From Phil1 sp040767925 (GTDB lineage Bacteria; Bacillota; Clostridia; Christensenellales; CAG-138): 64,000 nt of DNA. The position numbers and the translations under genes were made by a program. Positions within the stretch are counted from its first letter, which is position 1; every line of letters starts with the position of its first letter. Location of the stretch: assembly GCA_040767925.1 (NCBI GenBank), contig JAXGNN010000003.1, positions 62,001-126,000 on the forward strand, in the 5' to 3' direction. The notes beneath the pieces are model-generated. The model did no database searches, was not told the origin of the DNA, and saw only the letters and a program-made list of their open reading frames with translations. Below are positions 33,555 through 41,037 of the stretch, in pieces.

Positions 33555-34739
33555 CTATTTATGTTTTACGTCCAGATACGCGAGCGCAATTTCACACAGC
33601 GCGCGAACCCCTATAGGCAAGCACTCCTGCGGGAACAGGAATCTGGGATTGTGAATCTCAATGACCGGGTCGCTCTCTGTGCTGCTGCCAATGAACATGA
33701 AAAGCCCCGGAACATAGTCTAAGTATACGGAGAACTCCTCGCACCCCAAGCTTTCAGGATATATGCTTGTGCAAAAATCATCCCCCATATTCTCGCAAAC
33801 GGCTTTGGCGGCAAGTGCTGTAAATTCAGGATCATTGACAAGCGGGGGCATCACCCGGTCATATTCCAGCGTATAGCTGCCACGCGCGCTTTTCGTTATT
33901 CCATCCGCTATTTCTTCAATGCGCTTTTGGACGAAGTCCCGCACCTTTGCATCATAAGTGCGCACCGTGCCGCGCAGGGTGACGGTTTCAGAAATGATGT
34001 TTGCCGCCGTACCATATTCCACCTTGCCGATTGTCAGACAGGCGGGAGTCATAGGGTCGACTTCTCGGCCGATGATTTTTTGCAGGGCAAGGATGAGTTC
34101 AGCCGCAATCGGCAAAGGATCGATGCACATGTGCGGCCAAGCGCCATGACCCGCCTTGCCGTGCACTTCCAATTTAAACAAGTCGCTGCTGGCCAGAACA
34201 GGCCCTTCTTTGAAACATATCTTCCCGCGGGGTATGCCGTGCCAAATATGCGGTGTGAGGATAACATCCACATCAGGGTTGTTCAGGCCGCCCGATTTGA
34301 CGATTTCAGCAGCGCCGCCGGTGTTTTCCTCGGAAGGTTGAAAAATCACTTTTATATTTCCTTTAAGCCTCTCTTTATAGGATGCCAGCACTTTCGCCGC
34401 ACCCAAGGTCATCGTCATGTTGCCATCATGGCCGCAGGCGTGCATATTGCCGGGATTTTCGGACACGTATTCCACTTCGGTCTGTTCGACGATTTCAAGG
34501 GCGTCCAGGCAAGCACGCAGGGCAAACGTCGGCCCTTTGGCTGCTCCGTAAAGAACACCTATTACACCGGTCCCACCAATTCCAGTCGTTACTTCGTAAC
34601 CCCATCCTTTCAAAAGGTTGGCTGCCTTTTGCGCTGTGTAAAACTCCTTAAAACCCAATTCGGGATGTCGGTGCAGGTCTTTATAGATTTCAGTCAATTC
34701 ATCGGTTATCGCGGCCACCTTTTGTTCCAACGTTTCCAC
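33555..34739 (-). CDS. M20-family amidohydrolase
   Basis: A 394-residue zinc hydrolase of the hippurate hydrolase / N-acyl amino acid amidohydrolase type. Metal ligands are in HACGHDGNM (about 104-112), PSEEN (about 139) and the late IEIHNPRFLFPQE. The N-terminal DLHRHPELGFKE is a family signature. The GTG at 34739 has GGAGG 9 bases upstream; an in-frame GTG 12 codons earlier has no site. It probably removes acyl groups from amino acids or small conjugates in the cytosol. Confidence 0.92.
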   Translation of the reverse strand: METLEQKVAAITDELTEIYKDLHRHPELGFKEFYTAQKAANLLKGWGYEVTTGIGGTGVIGVLYGAAKGPTFALRACLDALEIVEQTEVEYVSENPGNMHACGHDGNMTMTLGAAKVLASYKERLKGNIKVIFQPSEENTGGAAEIVKSGGLNNPDVDVILTPHIWHGIPRGKICFKEGPVLASSDLFKLEVHGKAGHGAWPHMCIDPLPIAAELILALQKIIGREVDPMTPACLTIGKVEYGTAANIISETVTLRGTVRTYDAKVRDFVQKRIEEIADGITKSARGSYTLEYDRVMPPLVNDPEFTALAAKAVCENMGDDFCTSIYPESLGCEEFSVYLDYVPGLFMFIGSSTESDPVIEIHNPRFLFPQECLPIGVRALCEIALAYLDVKHK

Positions 34740-34871
34740 AATCAATATCCTCCGCTCACTTTTCTTTTGCTGCACAGGCTAACATTCGATCTGCTTTTGA
34801 CTAAAACTTGATTTTGCTTCGGGTGTGCATATAGGACTTGCGTTTTACAAACCTGCATAAATACAGGAAAG

Positions 34872-34904
34872 AAAAAAGCCGCTGATACAAATCGACGGCT
34901 TTTT
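34872..34904. terminator. Bidirectional terminator after the tRNA operon
   Basis: AAAAAGCCG pairs with CGGCTTTTT around a loop of about 14 bases, so it has a T run on either strand. It ends the minus-strand tRNA transcript three bases past tRNA-Leu. Confidence 0.8.
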
Positions 34905-34907
34905 CAT

Positions 34908-34994
34908 TGGTGCGGGAAACAGGACTTGAACCTGCATGAAGTCACCCTCACACGGACCTGAACCGTGCGCGTCTGCCAATTCCGCCATTCCCGC
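34908..34994 (-). tRNA. tRNA-Leu (CAG)
   Basis: An 87-base class II tRNA with acceptor arms GCGGGAA/TTCCCGC, a long variable arm, anticodon loop TTCAGGT and encoded CCA. It is the last gene of the eight-tRNA operon. Confidence 0.96.
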
Positions 34995-35002
34995 AGAAAA
35001 AT

Positions 35003-35087
35003 TGGTGGATGGGGATGGATTCGAACCATCGTAGTCTGTGACAACGGATTTACAGTCCGCTCCCTTTGGCCGCTCGGGAACCCATCC
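35003..35087 (-). tRNA. tRNA-Tyr (GTA)
   Basis: An 85-base class II tRNA with acceptor arms GGATGGG/CCCATCC, a long variable arm, anticodon loop CTGTAAA and encoded CCA. Confidence 0.96.
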
Positions 35088-35106
35088 ACGGCTATGCTGT
35101 TATCAA

Positions 35107-35182
35107 TGGAGCTGGTGATGGGACTCGAACCCGCAACCTGCTGATTACAAATCAGCCGCTCTGCCAATTGAGCTACACCAGC
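35107..35182 (-). tRNA. tRNA-Thr (TGT)
   Basis: A 76-base cloverleaf with acceptor arms GCTGGTG/CACCAGC, anticodon loop TTTGTAA and encoded CCA. Confidence 0.96.
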
Positions 35183-35197
35183 AAACGCTGTCGCGTT

Positions 35198-35273
35198 TGG
35201 TGCCTCAGAGTGGAGTCGAACCACCGACACAGGGATTTTCAGTCCCTTGCTCTACCAGCTGAGCTACCGAGGC
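35198..35273 (-). tRNA. tRNA-Phe (GAA)
   Basis: A 76-base cloverleaf with acceptor arms GCCTCGG/CTGAGGC, anticodon loop CTGAAAA and encoded CCA. Confidence 0.96.
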
Positions 35274-35282
35274 ATGAAATAG

Positions 35283-35359
35283 TGGCGACCCGGAGGGGGC
35301 TCGAACCCCTGACCTCCAGCGTGACAGGCTGGCATTCTAACCAACTGAACTACCGGGCC
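35283..35359 (-). tRNA. tRNA-Asp (GTC)
   Basis: A 77-base cloverleaf with acceptor arms GGCCCGG/CCGGGTC, anticodon loop CTGTCAC, discriminator G and encoded CCA, as expected for Asp. Confidence 0.96.
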
Positions 35360-35369
35360 ACTTCATCAT

Positions 35370-35446
35370 TGGTGGGCCTTCAGGGACTCGAACCCCGGAC
35401 CAATCGGTTATGAGCCGACCGCTCTGACCAACTGAGCTAAAGGCCC
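35370..35446 (-). tRNA. tRNA with CAT anticodon (Ile2 or elongator Met)
   Basis: A 77-base cloverleaf with acceptor arms GGGCCTT/AAGGCCC, anticodon loop CTCATAA and encoded CCA. The body (CCTTTAGCTCAGTTGGT) resembles B. subtilis tRNA-Ile2, whose C34 is changed to lysidine, more than its tRNA-Met. It is not an initiator: the acceptor stem is fully paired. Identity is left open. Confidence 0.88.
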
Positions 35447-35470
35447 GCTTCTCGCCGCAAGGAGGGGAAG

Positions 35471-35545
35471 TGGTGACCCCTAGGAGACTCGAACTCCTGT
35501 TACCGCCGTGAAAGGGCGGTGTCTTAACCGCTTGACCAAGGGGCC
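35471..35545 (-). tRNA. tRNA-Glu (TTC)
   Basis: A 75-base cloverleaf with acceptor arms GGCCCCT/AGGGGTC, anticodon loop CTTTCAC and encoded CCA. Confidence 0.96.
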
Positions 35546-35551
35546 GTTTTT

Positions 35552-35628
35552 TGGTCGGGGTGAAGGGATTTGAACCCCCGGCCCCATGCTCCCAAAGCAC
35601 GTGCGCTACCGGACTGCGCTACACCCCG
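35552..35628 (-). tRNA. tRNA-Pro (TGG)
   Basis: A 77-base cloverleaf with acceptor arms CGGGGTG/CACCCCG, anticodon loop TTTGGGA and encoded CCA. It is the first gene of the tRNA operon. Confidence 0.96.
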
Positions 35629-35658
35629 ATTCGCATTCCGCTTTTCGCGACGCTTATC

Positions 35659-35687
35659 AATATACCGCATTTCAATGTGCTTGTCAA
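35659..35687 (-). promoter_or_regulatory. Promoter of the eight-tRNA operon
   Basis: On the minus strand, TTGACA (35687-35682), a 17-base spacer and TATATT (35664-35659), 31 bases before tRNA-Pro(TGG). No other promoter is seen within the cluster. Confidence 0.85.
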
Positions 35688-35740
35688 CAATTTTTATAGG
35701 TTCCTGGGCGCGTATTTCTTCCTATATCCTGTGAATGTGT

Positions 35741-35768
35741 TTTACATCATTTCAATATATGGTATACT
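35741..35768 (+). promoter_or_regulatory. Promoter of rnhA
   Basis: TTTACA (35741-35746), a 16-base spacer and TATACT (35763-35768), about 48 bases before the rnhA start. Confidence 0.65.
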
Positions 35769-35815
35769 GATTTTGATATGGAAACAAGCGGGTTTGAACC
35801 GAGGGGAATAGTATT

Positions 35816-36310
35816 GTGAAAAAAGTAACGATCTATACGGATGGAGCATGCTCGGGCAATCCTGGACCGGGCGGATGGGCCGCCGTGCTGCAATATAAGG
35901 ATGCCGTGCGCGAAATCAGCGGCGCAGAAGCCATGACCACAAACAACCGGATGGAGCTCACGGCGGCGATCCGCGCGCTGCAAATGCTCAAAGAGCCGTG
36001 CGGCGTCGAACTCTATACGGACAGCGCATACATGCACAAAGCTTTTACGGAAAAGTGGATCGACCGGTGGCTCGTGAACGATTGGAAAACCTCGTCTAAA
36101 AAAGCCGTGGAGAATCAGGACCTGTGGACGGAACTGATCGAGCTTACGAAAACGCACGAGGTTTCATTCATCAAAGTAAAAGGCCACGGCGACAACGAAT
36201 TCAATAACCGCTGCGATAAGCTCGCGCGCGAAGCGATCCGGCAGCTGAATCCGAACGGCCGCGCGCGGACAGAAGCGGAAAACGCGAAAAACGGCGATAA
36301 ACAGGCTTGA
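35816..36310 (+). CDS. rnhA: Ribonuclease HI
   Basis: A 164-residue RNase H that cuts RNA in RNA-DNA hybrids. The active-site residues are seen in YTDGACSGNPGPGGW (D9), NNRMELTAAI (the Glu), YTDSAYM (the second Asp) and the late NNRCDKLAREA. KGHGDNEFNN is the basic/His loop region. The start is GTG, with GAGGGG 9 bases upstream. The C-terminal 20 residues are an unconserved charged tail. A 9-bp hairpin follows the stop. Confidence 0.96.
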   Translation: MKKVTIYTDGACSGNPGPGGWAAVLQYKDAVREISGAEAMTTNNRMELTAAIRALQMLKEPCGVELYTDSAYMHKAFTEKWIDRWLVNDWKTSSKKAVENQDLWTELIELTKTHEVSFIKVKGHGDNEFNNRCDKLAREAIRQLNPNGRARTEAENAKNGDKQA

Positions 36311-36324
36311 CAGGCCCCATATTC

Positions 36325-36348
36325 TTCGCTAAACTTGTCTTTAGCGAA
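36325..36348 (+). terminator. Hairpin after rnhA
   Basis: TTCGCTAAA pairs perfectly with TTTAGCGAA around CTTGTC. It is followed by TAGTTTAAA, a weak T tract. Confidence 0.5.
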
Positions 36349-36409
36349 TAGTTTAAATGCAGAAAACAACTGCCCCATCGAGAGCACGCGAGGAAAAATC
36401 GGAGGATTT

Positions 36410-37459
36410 ATGGCGACGGACTACGCCGGCGCGCAGTATAAAGAATATACGCAGATGCTGCGGGAACGCTTAAAAGAGCTTCCGCCGTACTGCGCGGAAT
36501 TCTTCCGGGGGATCGAAAACGAAACGCTCGTGCGCACGCGCTTCGCATACGCGGGAGATTTGCTGCTCTTCTTCAAATACCTGACGGCGGAGGTGGAACG
36601 CTTCAAGGGGCGCGAGGTCCCCTCCCTCACCCTTCGCGAGCTCGAAGGCGTGTCCGTGACTGAAATTGAGATGTATCTTGAATATATTTCGCTCTATTCC
36701 GACGAAAACGAGCGCGAAAAAACCAACAGCGAGCGCGCGAAGGCCAGAAAACTCTCCGCGCTCCGCTCGTTCTACAAGTATTTCATCAAAAAAGAAAAGC
36801 TGGAGCGCAACTCCCCCGCCCTCGTCGACCTTCCCGTCATCCGCGAAAAAACCATCGTCCGCCTCGAGCCGGACGAGGTGGCGAACCTCCTCGACATCGT
36901 CGAGAGCGGCGAGGGCCTCAGCGACCGGCAGAAGGAGTACCATCAGCTCACGCAGAAGCGCGATCTCGCGATACTCACGCTCTTTTTGGGCACGGGCATC
37001 CGCATCAGCGAGCTCGTGGGCATCGATATGGACGACATCAACTTCTCCGCCAACGAATTTTCGATCATCCGCAAGGGCGGGGATCAGGATATCCTCGTGT
37101 TCGGCGACGAAGCGCGCGCGGCCCTGCTCGACTACATGCTCCAGCGCGAGGGCATCAGCGCCGCGCCCAGGCACGAGAACGCGCTGTTCCTTTCGCTGCA
37201 AAGGCGGCGGCTCACGGTGCGCGCGGTTGAGAACCTCGTCAAGAAATACGCGGCCATCGCCGTTCCCCTAAAAAAAATATCGCCCCATAAGCTTCGAAGC
37301 ACGTACGGGACGATGCTGTATCGCGAGACTGGAGATATTTACCTCGTCGCGGACGTGCTGGGCCACAAGGACGTCAACACCACGAGGAAGCACTACGCCG
37401 CTGTTTCGGAGGACAGGCGCAGGCTCGCTGCCAAGGTCATCAAGCTGCATAAAGATTGA
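36410..37459 (+). CDS. Tyrosine recombinase, XerC-like
   Basis: A 349-residue site-specific recombinase. The N-terminal SAM-like domain covers about 10-140. The catalytic domain keeps all residues: R198 (GTGIRISELVG), K222 (IIRKGGDQD), H293 and R296 (SPHKLRSTYG), H319 (VLGHKDVNTT) and nucleophile Y329 (RKHYAAVS). GGAGG lies 4 bases before the ATG. It sits between rnhA and lexA, with no attachment repeats or cargo, so it is more likely a chromosomal recombinase than a phage integrase. Whether it resolves chromosome dimers cannot be judged here. Confidence 0.9.
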   Translation: MATDYAGAQYKEYTQMLRERLKELPPYCAEFFRGIENETLVRTRFAYAGDLLLFFKYLTAEVERFKGREVPSLTLRELEGVSVTEIEMYLEYISLYSDENEREKTNSERAKARKLSALRSFYKYFIKKEKLERNSPALVDLPVIREKTIVRLEPDEVANLLDIVESGEGLSDRQKEYHQLTQKRDLAILTLFLGTGIRISELVGIDMDDINFSANEFSIIRKGGDQDILVFGDEARAALLDYMLQREGISAAPRHENALFLSLQRRRLTVRAVENLVKKYAAIAVPLKKISPHKLRSTYGTMLYRETGDIYLVADVLGHKDVNTTRKHYAAVSEDRRRLAAKVIKLHKD

Positions 37460-37471
37460 GGAAGCTTCCTC

Positions 37472-37846
37472 TTACGGTTTTTCGCGGCGTCTGCGGGTGC
37501 CGCGCATGCGCGCGGGATCGTGTTTCGTGTAGAGCGCATCTTCCCCGTCCGCCGTTTGCCCGCGCCGCTCGTCTTCCCATTCCTTTTGCCGAAGCTTTTC
37601 CTCCCATTCGGCGAGAAGCGCCGGGTCGATATCCGCCGGCGGCAGTTCGCCGAGGTTCAAATCGTCCTCTTCCTCGCCGTAGTAGATCCGCATGGAATCC
37701 GCATCGAACGCGGCGCTTATGTCGATATAATCCGCGTCCCAGCTTTCCAGGCATCTGCAGCAGTTGTCGCAGAGCTTATTCGGGTCGAGGTCGCAGCAAT
37801 CGCTTTCGACGAGGCCCGCGTCCGCAGGCGTTTCCTTTTCAGCCAT
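37472..37846 (-). CDS. Cys-rich acidic protein divergent from lexA
   Basis: A 124-residue protein. The N-terminal part has a dense Cys cluster, CCDLDPNKLCDNCCRCLE (about residues 17-34), that could bind a metal. The rest is acidic, with a basic tail (RMRGTRRRREKP). GGAGG lies 4 bases before the ATG at 37846. Its start is 87 bases from that of lexA, and the SOS box at 37861-37874 lies directly upstream of its ribosome binding site. I do not recognise a named family. LexA control is inferred from position. Confidence 0.72.
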   Translation of the reverse strand: MAEKETPADAGLVESDCCDLDPNKLCDNCCRCLESWDADYIDISAAFDADSMRIYYGEEEDDLNLGELPPADIDPALLAEWEEKLRQKEWEDERRGQTADGEDALYTKHDPARMRGTRRRREKP

Positions 37847-37860
37847 AGCTCCTCCAAAAT

Positions 37861-37900
37861 AGAACAAGTGTTTGCATGGTTTCGTTTCGCGTGCTATACT
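37861..37900 (+). promoter_or_regulatory. LexA box and lexA promoter
   Basis: AGAAC-AAGT-GTTTG (37861-37874) matches the Gram-positive SOS box CGAAC-N4-GTTCG with small changes. It overlaps a -35 (TTGCAT, 37872-37877) that is 17 bases from TATACT (37895-37900). This fits lexA autoregulation. Confidence 0.75.
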
Positions 37901-37932
37901 ATGCTGTAATTATACCACATTCGGAGGCGCGC

Positions 37933-38562
37933 ATGAGCAAATACGGCGCTACGCAGGCGGCGGTTTATCGTTTTGTCCGGCAATTCGCGGAGGAAAACGG
38001 CTTTCCTCCCACGGTGCGTGAGATCTGCGCGGCGCTCGAACTCAAGTCTACGTCTACCGTGCACGCGCACCTGAAGAACCTCGCCGAAAAGAACCTCATC
38101 CGGCTCAACCCGACCAAGCAGCGCTCGATTTCCGTCGTGTCCCCGCGGGAAAGCGACGCGGAAGCGGCTCCGCGCAAGGTGCCCGTCGTAGGCCGCGTCG
38201 CCGCGGGCGAGCCGATCCTCGCCTATGAAAACATCCAGGAATACTTCCTGCTCTCCCCTTCCCTGCTCCGCGGCGCCGATGATAACGAGGTTTTCATGCT
38301 CACCGTCAGCGGCGAGAGCATGGTCGACGCCGGCATCAACGACGGGGATAAGATCATCGTCCACAGGGGCCTCGCAGCGGAAAACGGGGACATCGTGGTC
38401 GCGCTCGTCCGAGAGGAGGCTGCGACCGTGAAGCGGTTCTATATCAATCAGGACGGCACGGTTCGCCTCCAGCCGGAGAACGGAACCATGGCGCCCATCA
38501 TCGTAAAAAGAAGCGAGGTCGAGATCATCGGCAAGCTGATCGGCCTGTTCAGGAAATACTGA
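37933..38562 (+). CDS. lexA: LexA repressor
   Basis: A 209-residue SOS repressor. The N-terminal winged helix covers 1-65 (FPPTVREICAALELKSTSTVHAHLKNL). The self-cleavage site is A91-G92 (GRVAAGEP), the catalytic Ser S129 (SGESM) and Lys K167 (TVKRF). GGAGG lies 6 bases before the ATG. A LexA box overlaps its promoter, and another lies at recA (52303-52314). Confidence 0.97.
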   Translation: MSKYGATQAAVYRFVRQFAEENGFPPTVREICAALELKSTSTVHAHLKNLAEKNLIRLNPTKQRSISVVSPRESDAEAAPRKVPVVGRVAAGEPILAYENIQEYFLLSPSLLRGADDNEVFMLTVSGESMVDAGINDGDKIIVHRGLAAENGDIVVALVREEAATVKRFYINQDGTVRLQPENGTMAPIIVKRSEVEIIGKLIGLFRKY

Positions 38563-38565
38563 CGC

Positions 38566-39852
38566 TCAGCTCCCTTTTTTTCGCAGTCCGTCGTAAACCT
38601 TTATCGCCGCGAGCTTGCCGTGGGAATAGGTCAGCGCGCCCTGCACGTAGGCCGTGTAAGGCTCCCGGATGGGAGCGTCCGCGCTCAGTTCGATGCTCGC
38701 CCCCTGCACAAACGCGCCCGCCGCCATGATGACCTTCGAGGAATAGCCCGGCATATCCCATGGCTCGGGCGACGCCTGACTGTCTACGGGCGATACTGAT
38801 TGGATGCTTTTGCAGAAAGAAATCAGCTCTTCAGCCGAATGAAAGCGGACCGCCTGCACGATATCCGAGCGAACGGCGTCGGACGCAGGCATGGTTTCAT
38901 ACCCGAGCGCCTCGAACACGCGCGCGAACAGCGCGGCGGATTTCAAAGCCTGCGCGGTCGTATGCGGCGCCAGGAAAAGCCCCTGGAAAAACGGGCGGTA
39001 GCCGCCCGCGTAGGAGCCGACCTCGCGCCCCATGCCGGGCACCGTGAACCTTTCGGCGATCTGCTCGACGAGCGCGCGCCCGCCCGCGATATAGCCGCCG
39101 GTCGGCGCGAGTCCCCCGCCGGGGTTCTTGATGAGCGAGCCGATGATGAGATCCGCTCCATGCGCGGTGGGCTCGTCGGCACAGGTGAACTCGCCGTAGC
39201 AGTTGTCGACCGCGATGACGGTCGAAGGGAACGCTTCCCTTACGCGTTGAAAGAGCGGCGCCATATCCCGCCCGGGCATCAGCGAATCGCGCCAGGCATA
39301 CCCGCGCGAGCGCTGCACGTAGAGGAGTTTGGGCCTCGTTCGCTCCATCGTCTCGAGCACCGCTTCGGCGTCCATCATGCCGTCCGCGCGCAACGGCACG
39401 CAGTGGAAAGAAACACCGTTGCGCCTGAGCGAATTGGAGGAATCCCCCGAGAGGCCGACGGCGCTCTCCAGCGTATCGTAGGGTCTTCCCGAAGCGGAAA
39501 GCACCGCGTCCCCGGGCCCGGTGAGCCCCGCGAGCGCCGTGTAGATAGCGTGGGTGCCGGAGGTGAACTGCGGCCGCACGAGCGCGTCCTCAGCCTCGAG
39601 CGCGCGCGCGAACACGCGATCGAGCGCGTCGCGGCCGATGTCGTCATAGCCGTAGCCCGTCGAGGGCGCGAAGTGCCGCGAAGCCACGCCTTCCTCCGTG
39701 AACGCCCCTAACACGCGCGCGGCGCAGATCTCTTCAACGGCGTCGATCCTCTGATATACATCGCGTAACTCCTTTTCCGCGGCGCATATGGCCTCGACCG
39801 TCTCCCGCTCCGCGCCGAGCGCGTCGCCCATCCTTGTCAGGTAATCATCCAT
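38566..39852 (-). CDS. Methionine gamma-lyase family PLP protein (aluminium resistance type)
   Basis: A 428-residue PLP-dependent enzyme of the YnbB family, related to cystathionine gamma-synthase/methionine gamma-lyase. N-terminal RHFAPSTGYGYDD, FTSGTHAIYTALAGL and the PLP-lysine region IIGSLIKNPGGGLAPTGGY (about 230-250) are family marks. Some members were linked to aluminium tolerance. It is the last gene of the miaB-mutS-mutL-miaA-hfq block and overlaps hfq by 8 bases, as is common in Firmicutes. Confidence 0.92.
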   Translation of the reverse strand: MDDYLTRMGDALGAERETVEAICAAEKELRDVYQRIDAVEEICAARVLGAFTEEGVASRHFAPSTGYGYDDIGRDALDRVFARALEAEDALVRPQFTSGTHAIYTALAGLTGPGDAVLSASGRPYDTLESAVGLSGDSSNSLRRNGVSFHCVPLRADGMMDAEAVLETMERTRPKLLYVQRSRGYAWRDSLMPGRDMAPLFQRVREAFPSTVIAVDNCYGEFTCADEPTAHGADLIIGSLIKNPGGGLAPTGGYIAGGRALVEQIAERFTVPGMGREVGSYAGGYRPFFQGLFLAPHTTAQALKSAALFARVFEALGYETMPASDAVRSDIVQAVRFHSAEELISFCKSIQSVSPVDSQASPEPWDMPGYSSKVIMAAGAFVQGASIELSADAPIREPYTAYVQGALTYSHGKLAAIKVYDGLRKKGS

Positions 39853-40090
39853 CCGCGTCTTCCTTCTTCTGCGCAGGCGCGGGCGCGGCTTCGGGCGTGA
39901 TGGTCGAAATCGCGTGCTTATAGATCATAATTTCCCGCTCGCCGCTCCTCGCCGTCACGACGAAATTGTCGTATCCCGTGATCGTGAGGCGGTTGAGCTG
40001 ATAGCCGTTGATCACATGGATTGTGACGGACGTCTTTTCCTTCCGGAGCCGGTTGAGGAAGTTGTCCTGCAGATTGAGCTTATCGGCCAT
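39845..40090 (-). CDS. hfq: RNA chaperone Hfq
   Basis: An 81-residue Sm-like protein. Sm1 and Sm2 are present, with NLQDNFLNRLRKEK (about 5-18), VINGYQLNRLTITGYDNFVV (27-46) and the YKHAISTI motif (57-64). The C-terminal Pro/Ala tail is short. It overlaps miaA by 11 bases upstream and the PLP enzyme by 8 bases downstream. Confidence 0.97.
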   Translation of the reverse strand: MADKLNLQDNFLNRLRKEKTSVTIHVINGYQLNRLTITGYDNFVVTARSGEREIMIYKHAISTITPEAAPAPAQKKEDADG

Positions 40091-41036
40091 CCCGCACCTC
40101 CGTAAAATAGCTGTAAATAGCGTCCGCCGCGGCCTCTGCGCCGCCGAGAGCCGCGATGTCGAACCAACGTATCCTCTCCTCGCGCCGGAACCAGGTCAGT
40201 TGGCGCTTCGCGAAGCGGCGCGTCTCGCGCTTGATCTCTTCCGCCGCCTCCTCAAAGCCACGCCGGCCAAGGATGTGCGAGGCCATCTGCTTGTAGCCGA
40301 GCCCCTGCATGGCGAGCGAACCCGGGTCGACGCCGGAGGCGAGCAGGCGTCTTACCTCATCTTCAAGCCCGAAGGCGAGCATTTCGTCCACCCGACGCTC
40401 GATGCGCGCGTACAGGAGTTCGCGCGGCATCGTCAGCCCAGCGAGAACCGGCGCACAGGGGAGGCTTTCGTCGTCCCTTCTCGTGAAATCCGCGCCGCGG
40501 GCGGAGAGCGTCTCCCCCGTCCCCTCGCAGATTTCGATCGCGCGGATCACGCGCTTCACATCGTTCGGGTGAAGCCTTCGCGCACTCTCCGGGTCCAACT
40601 GCGAAAGCCGCCTGTGCGCACTGCCCTTTTCCTTCGCTTCCGCCTCATTCCAATGGGCGCGCAGCTCCGCATCCGGCGGTGCCGCGGGGAAATCCAGCGG
40701 ATAGATCAGGGCGTTCACATAGAGCCCCGTGCCGCCCACGACGAGGGGCGTTTTGTCGCGCGACAGGATGTCCGCCACGGCCTTGAGCGCGCTCTCGCGG
40801 TAGCGCGTTACGCTGTAATCCTTCTCCGCGGGCGACGCGACGTTGATCATATGGTGCGGTATCCCCCGCCGTTCATCCTCACCGGGCTTCGCGGAGCCGA
40901 TGTCCATGCCCCGGTAGATTTGGATGGAATCTGCGGAGATGATCTCAGCGCCCATCCTTTGGGCGAGCTCGATCGATACCGCCGTTTTGCCGGAGGCCGT
41001 GGGGCCGACGATGAAATACAGCTTCGCTTTCCCCAT
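40080..41036 (-). CDS. miaA: tRNA dimethylallyltransferase MiaA
   Basis: A 318-residue enzyme that adds a dimethylallyl group to A37 of tRNAs that read UNN codons. The P-loop is IVGPTASGKTAVS (8-20). ADSIQIYRGMDIGSAKP and VGGTGLYVNALIYPLDF are family signatures. MiaB, which methylthiolates the same base, is encoded upstream in the same block. Its start lies one base past the mutL stop. Confidence 0.97.
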   Translation of the reverse strand: MGKAKLYFIVGPTASGKTAVSIELAQRMGAEIISADSIQIYRGMDIGSAKPGEDERRGIPHHMINVASPAEKDYSVTRYRESALKAVADILSRDKTPLVVGGTGLYVNALIYPLDFPAAPPDAELRAHWNEAEAKEKGSAHRRLSQLDPESARRLHPNDVKRVIRAIEICEGTGETLSARGADFTRRDDESLPCAPVLAGLTMPRELLYARIERRVDEMLAFGLEDEVRRLLASGVDPGSLAMQGLGYKQMASHILGRRGFEEAAEEIKRETRRFAKRQLTWFRREERIRWFDIAALGGAEAAADAIYSYFTEVRDGR

Positions 41037-41037
41037 G

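Noticed and set aside
36410..37459. Phage integrase marking a prophage
   Set aside because: It is flanked by rnhA and lexA, with no phage genes, repeats or tRNA attachment site next to it.
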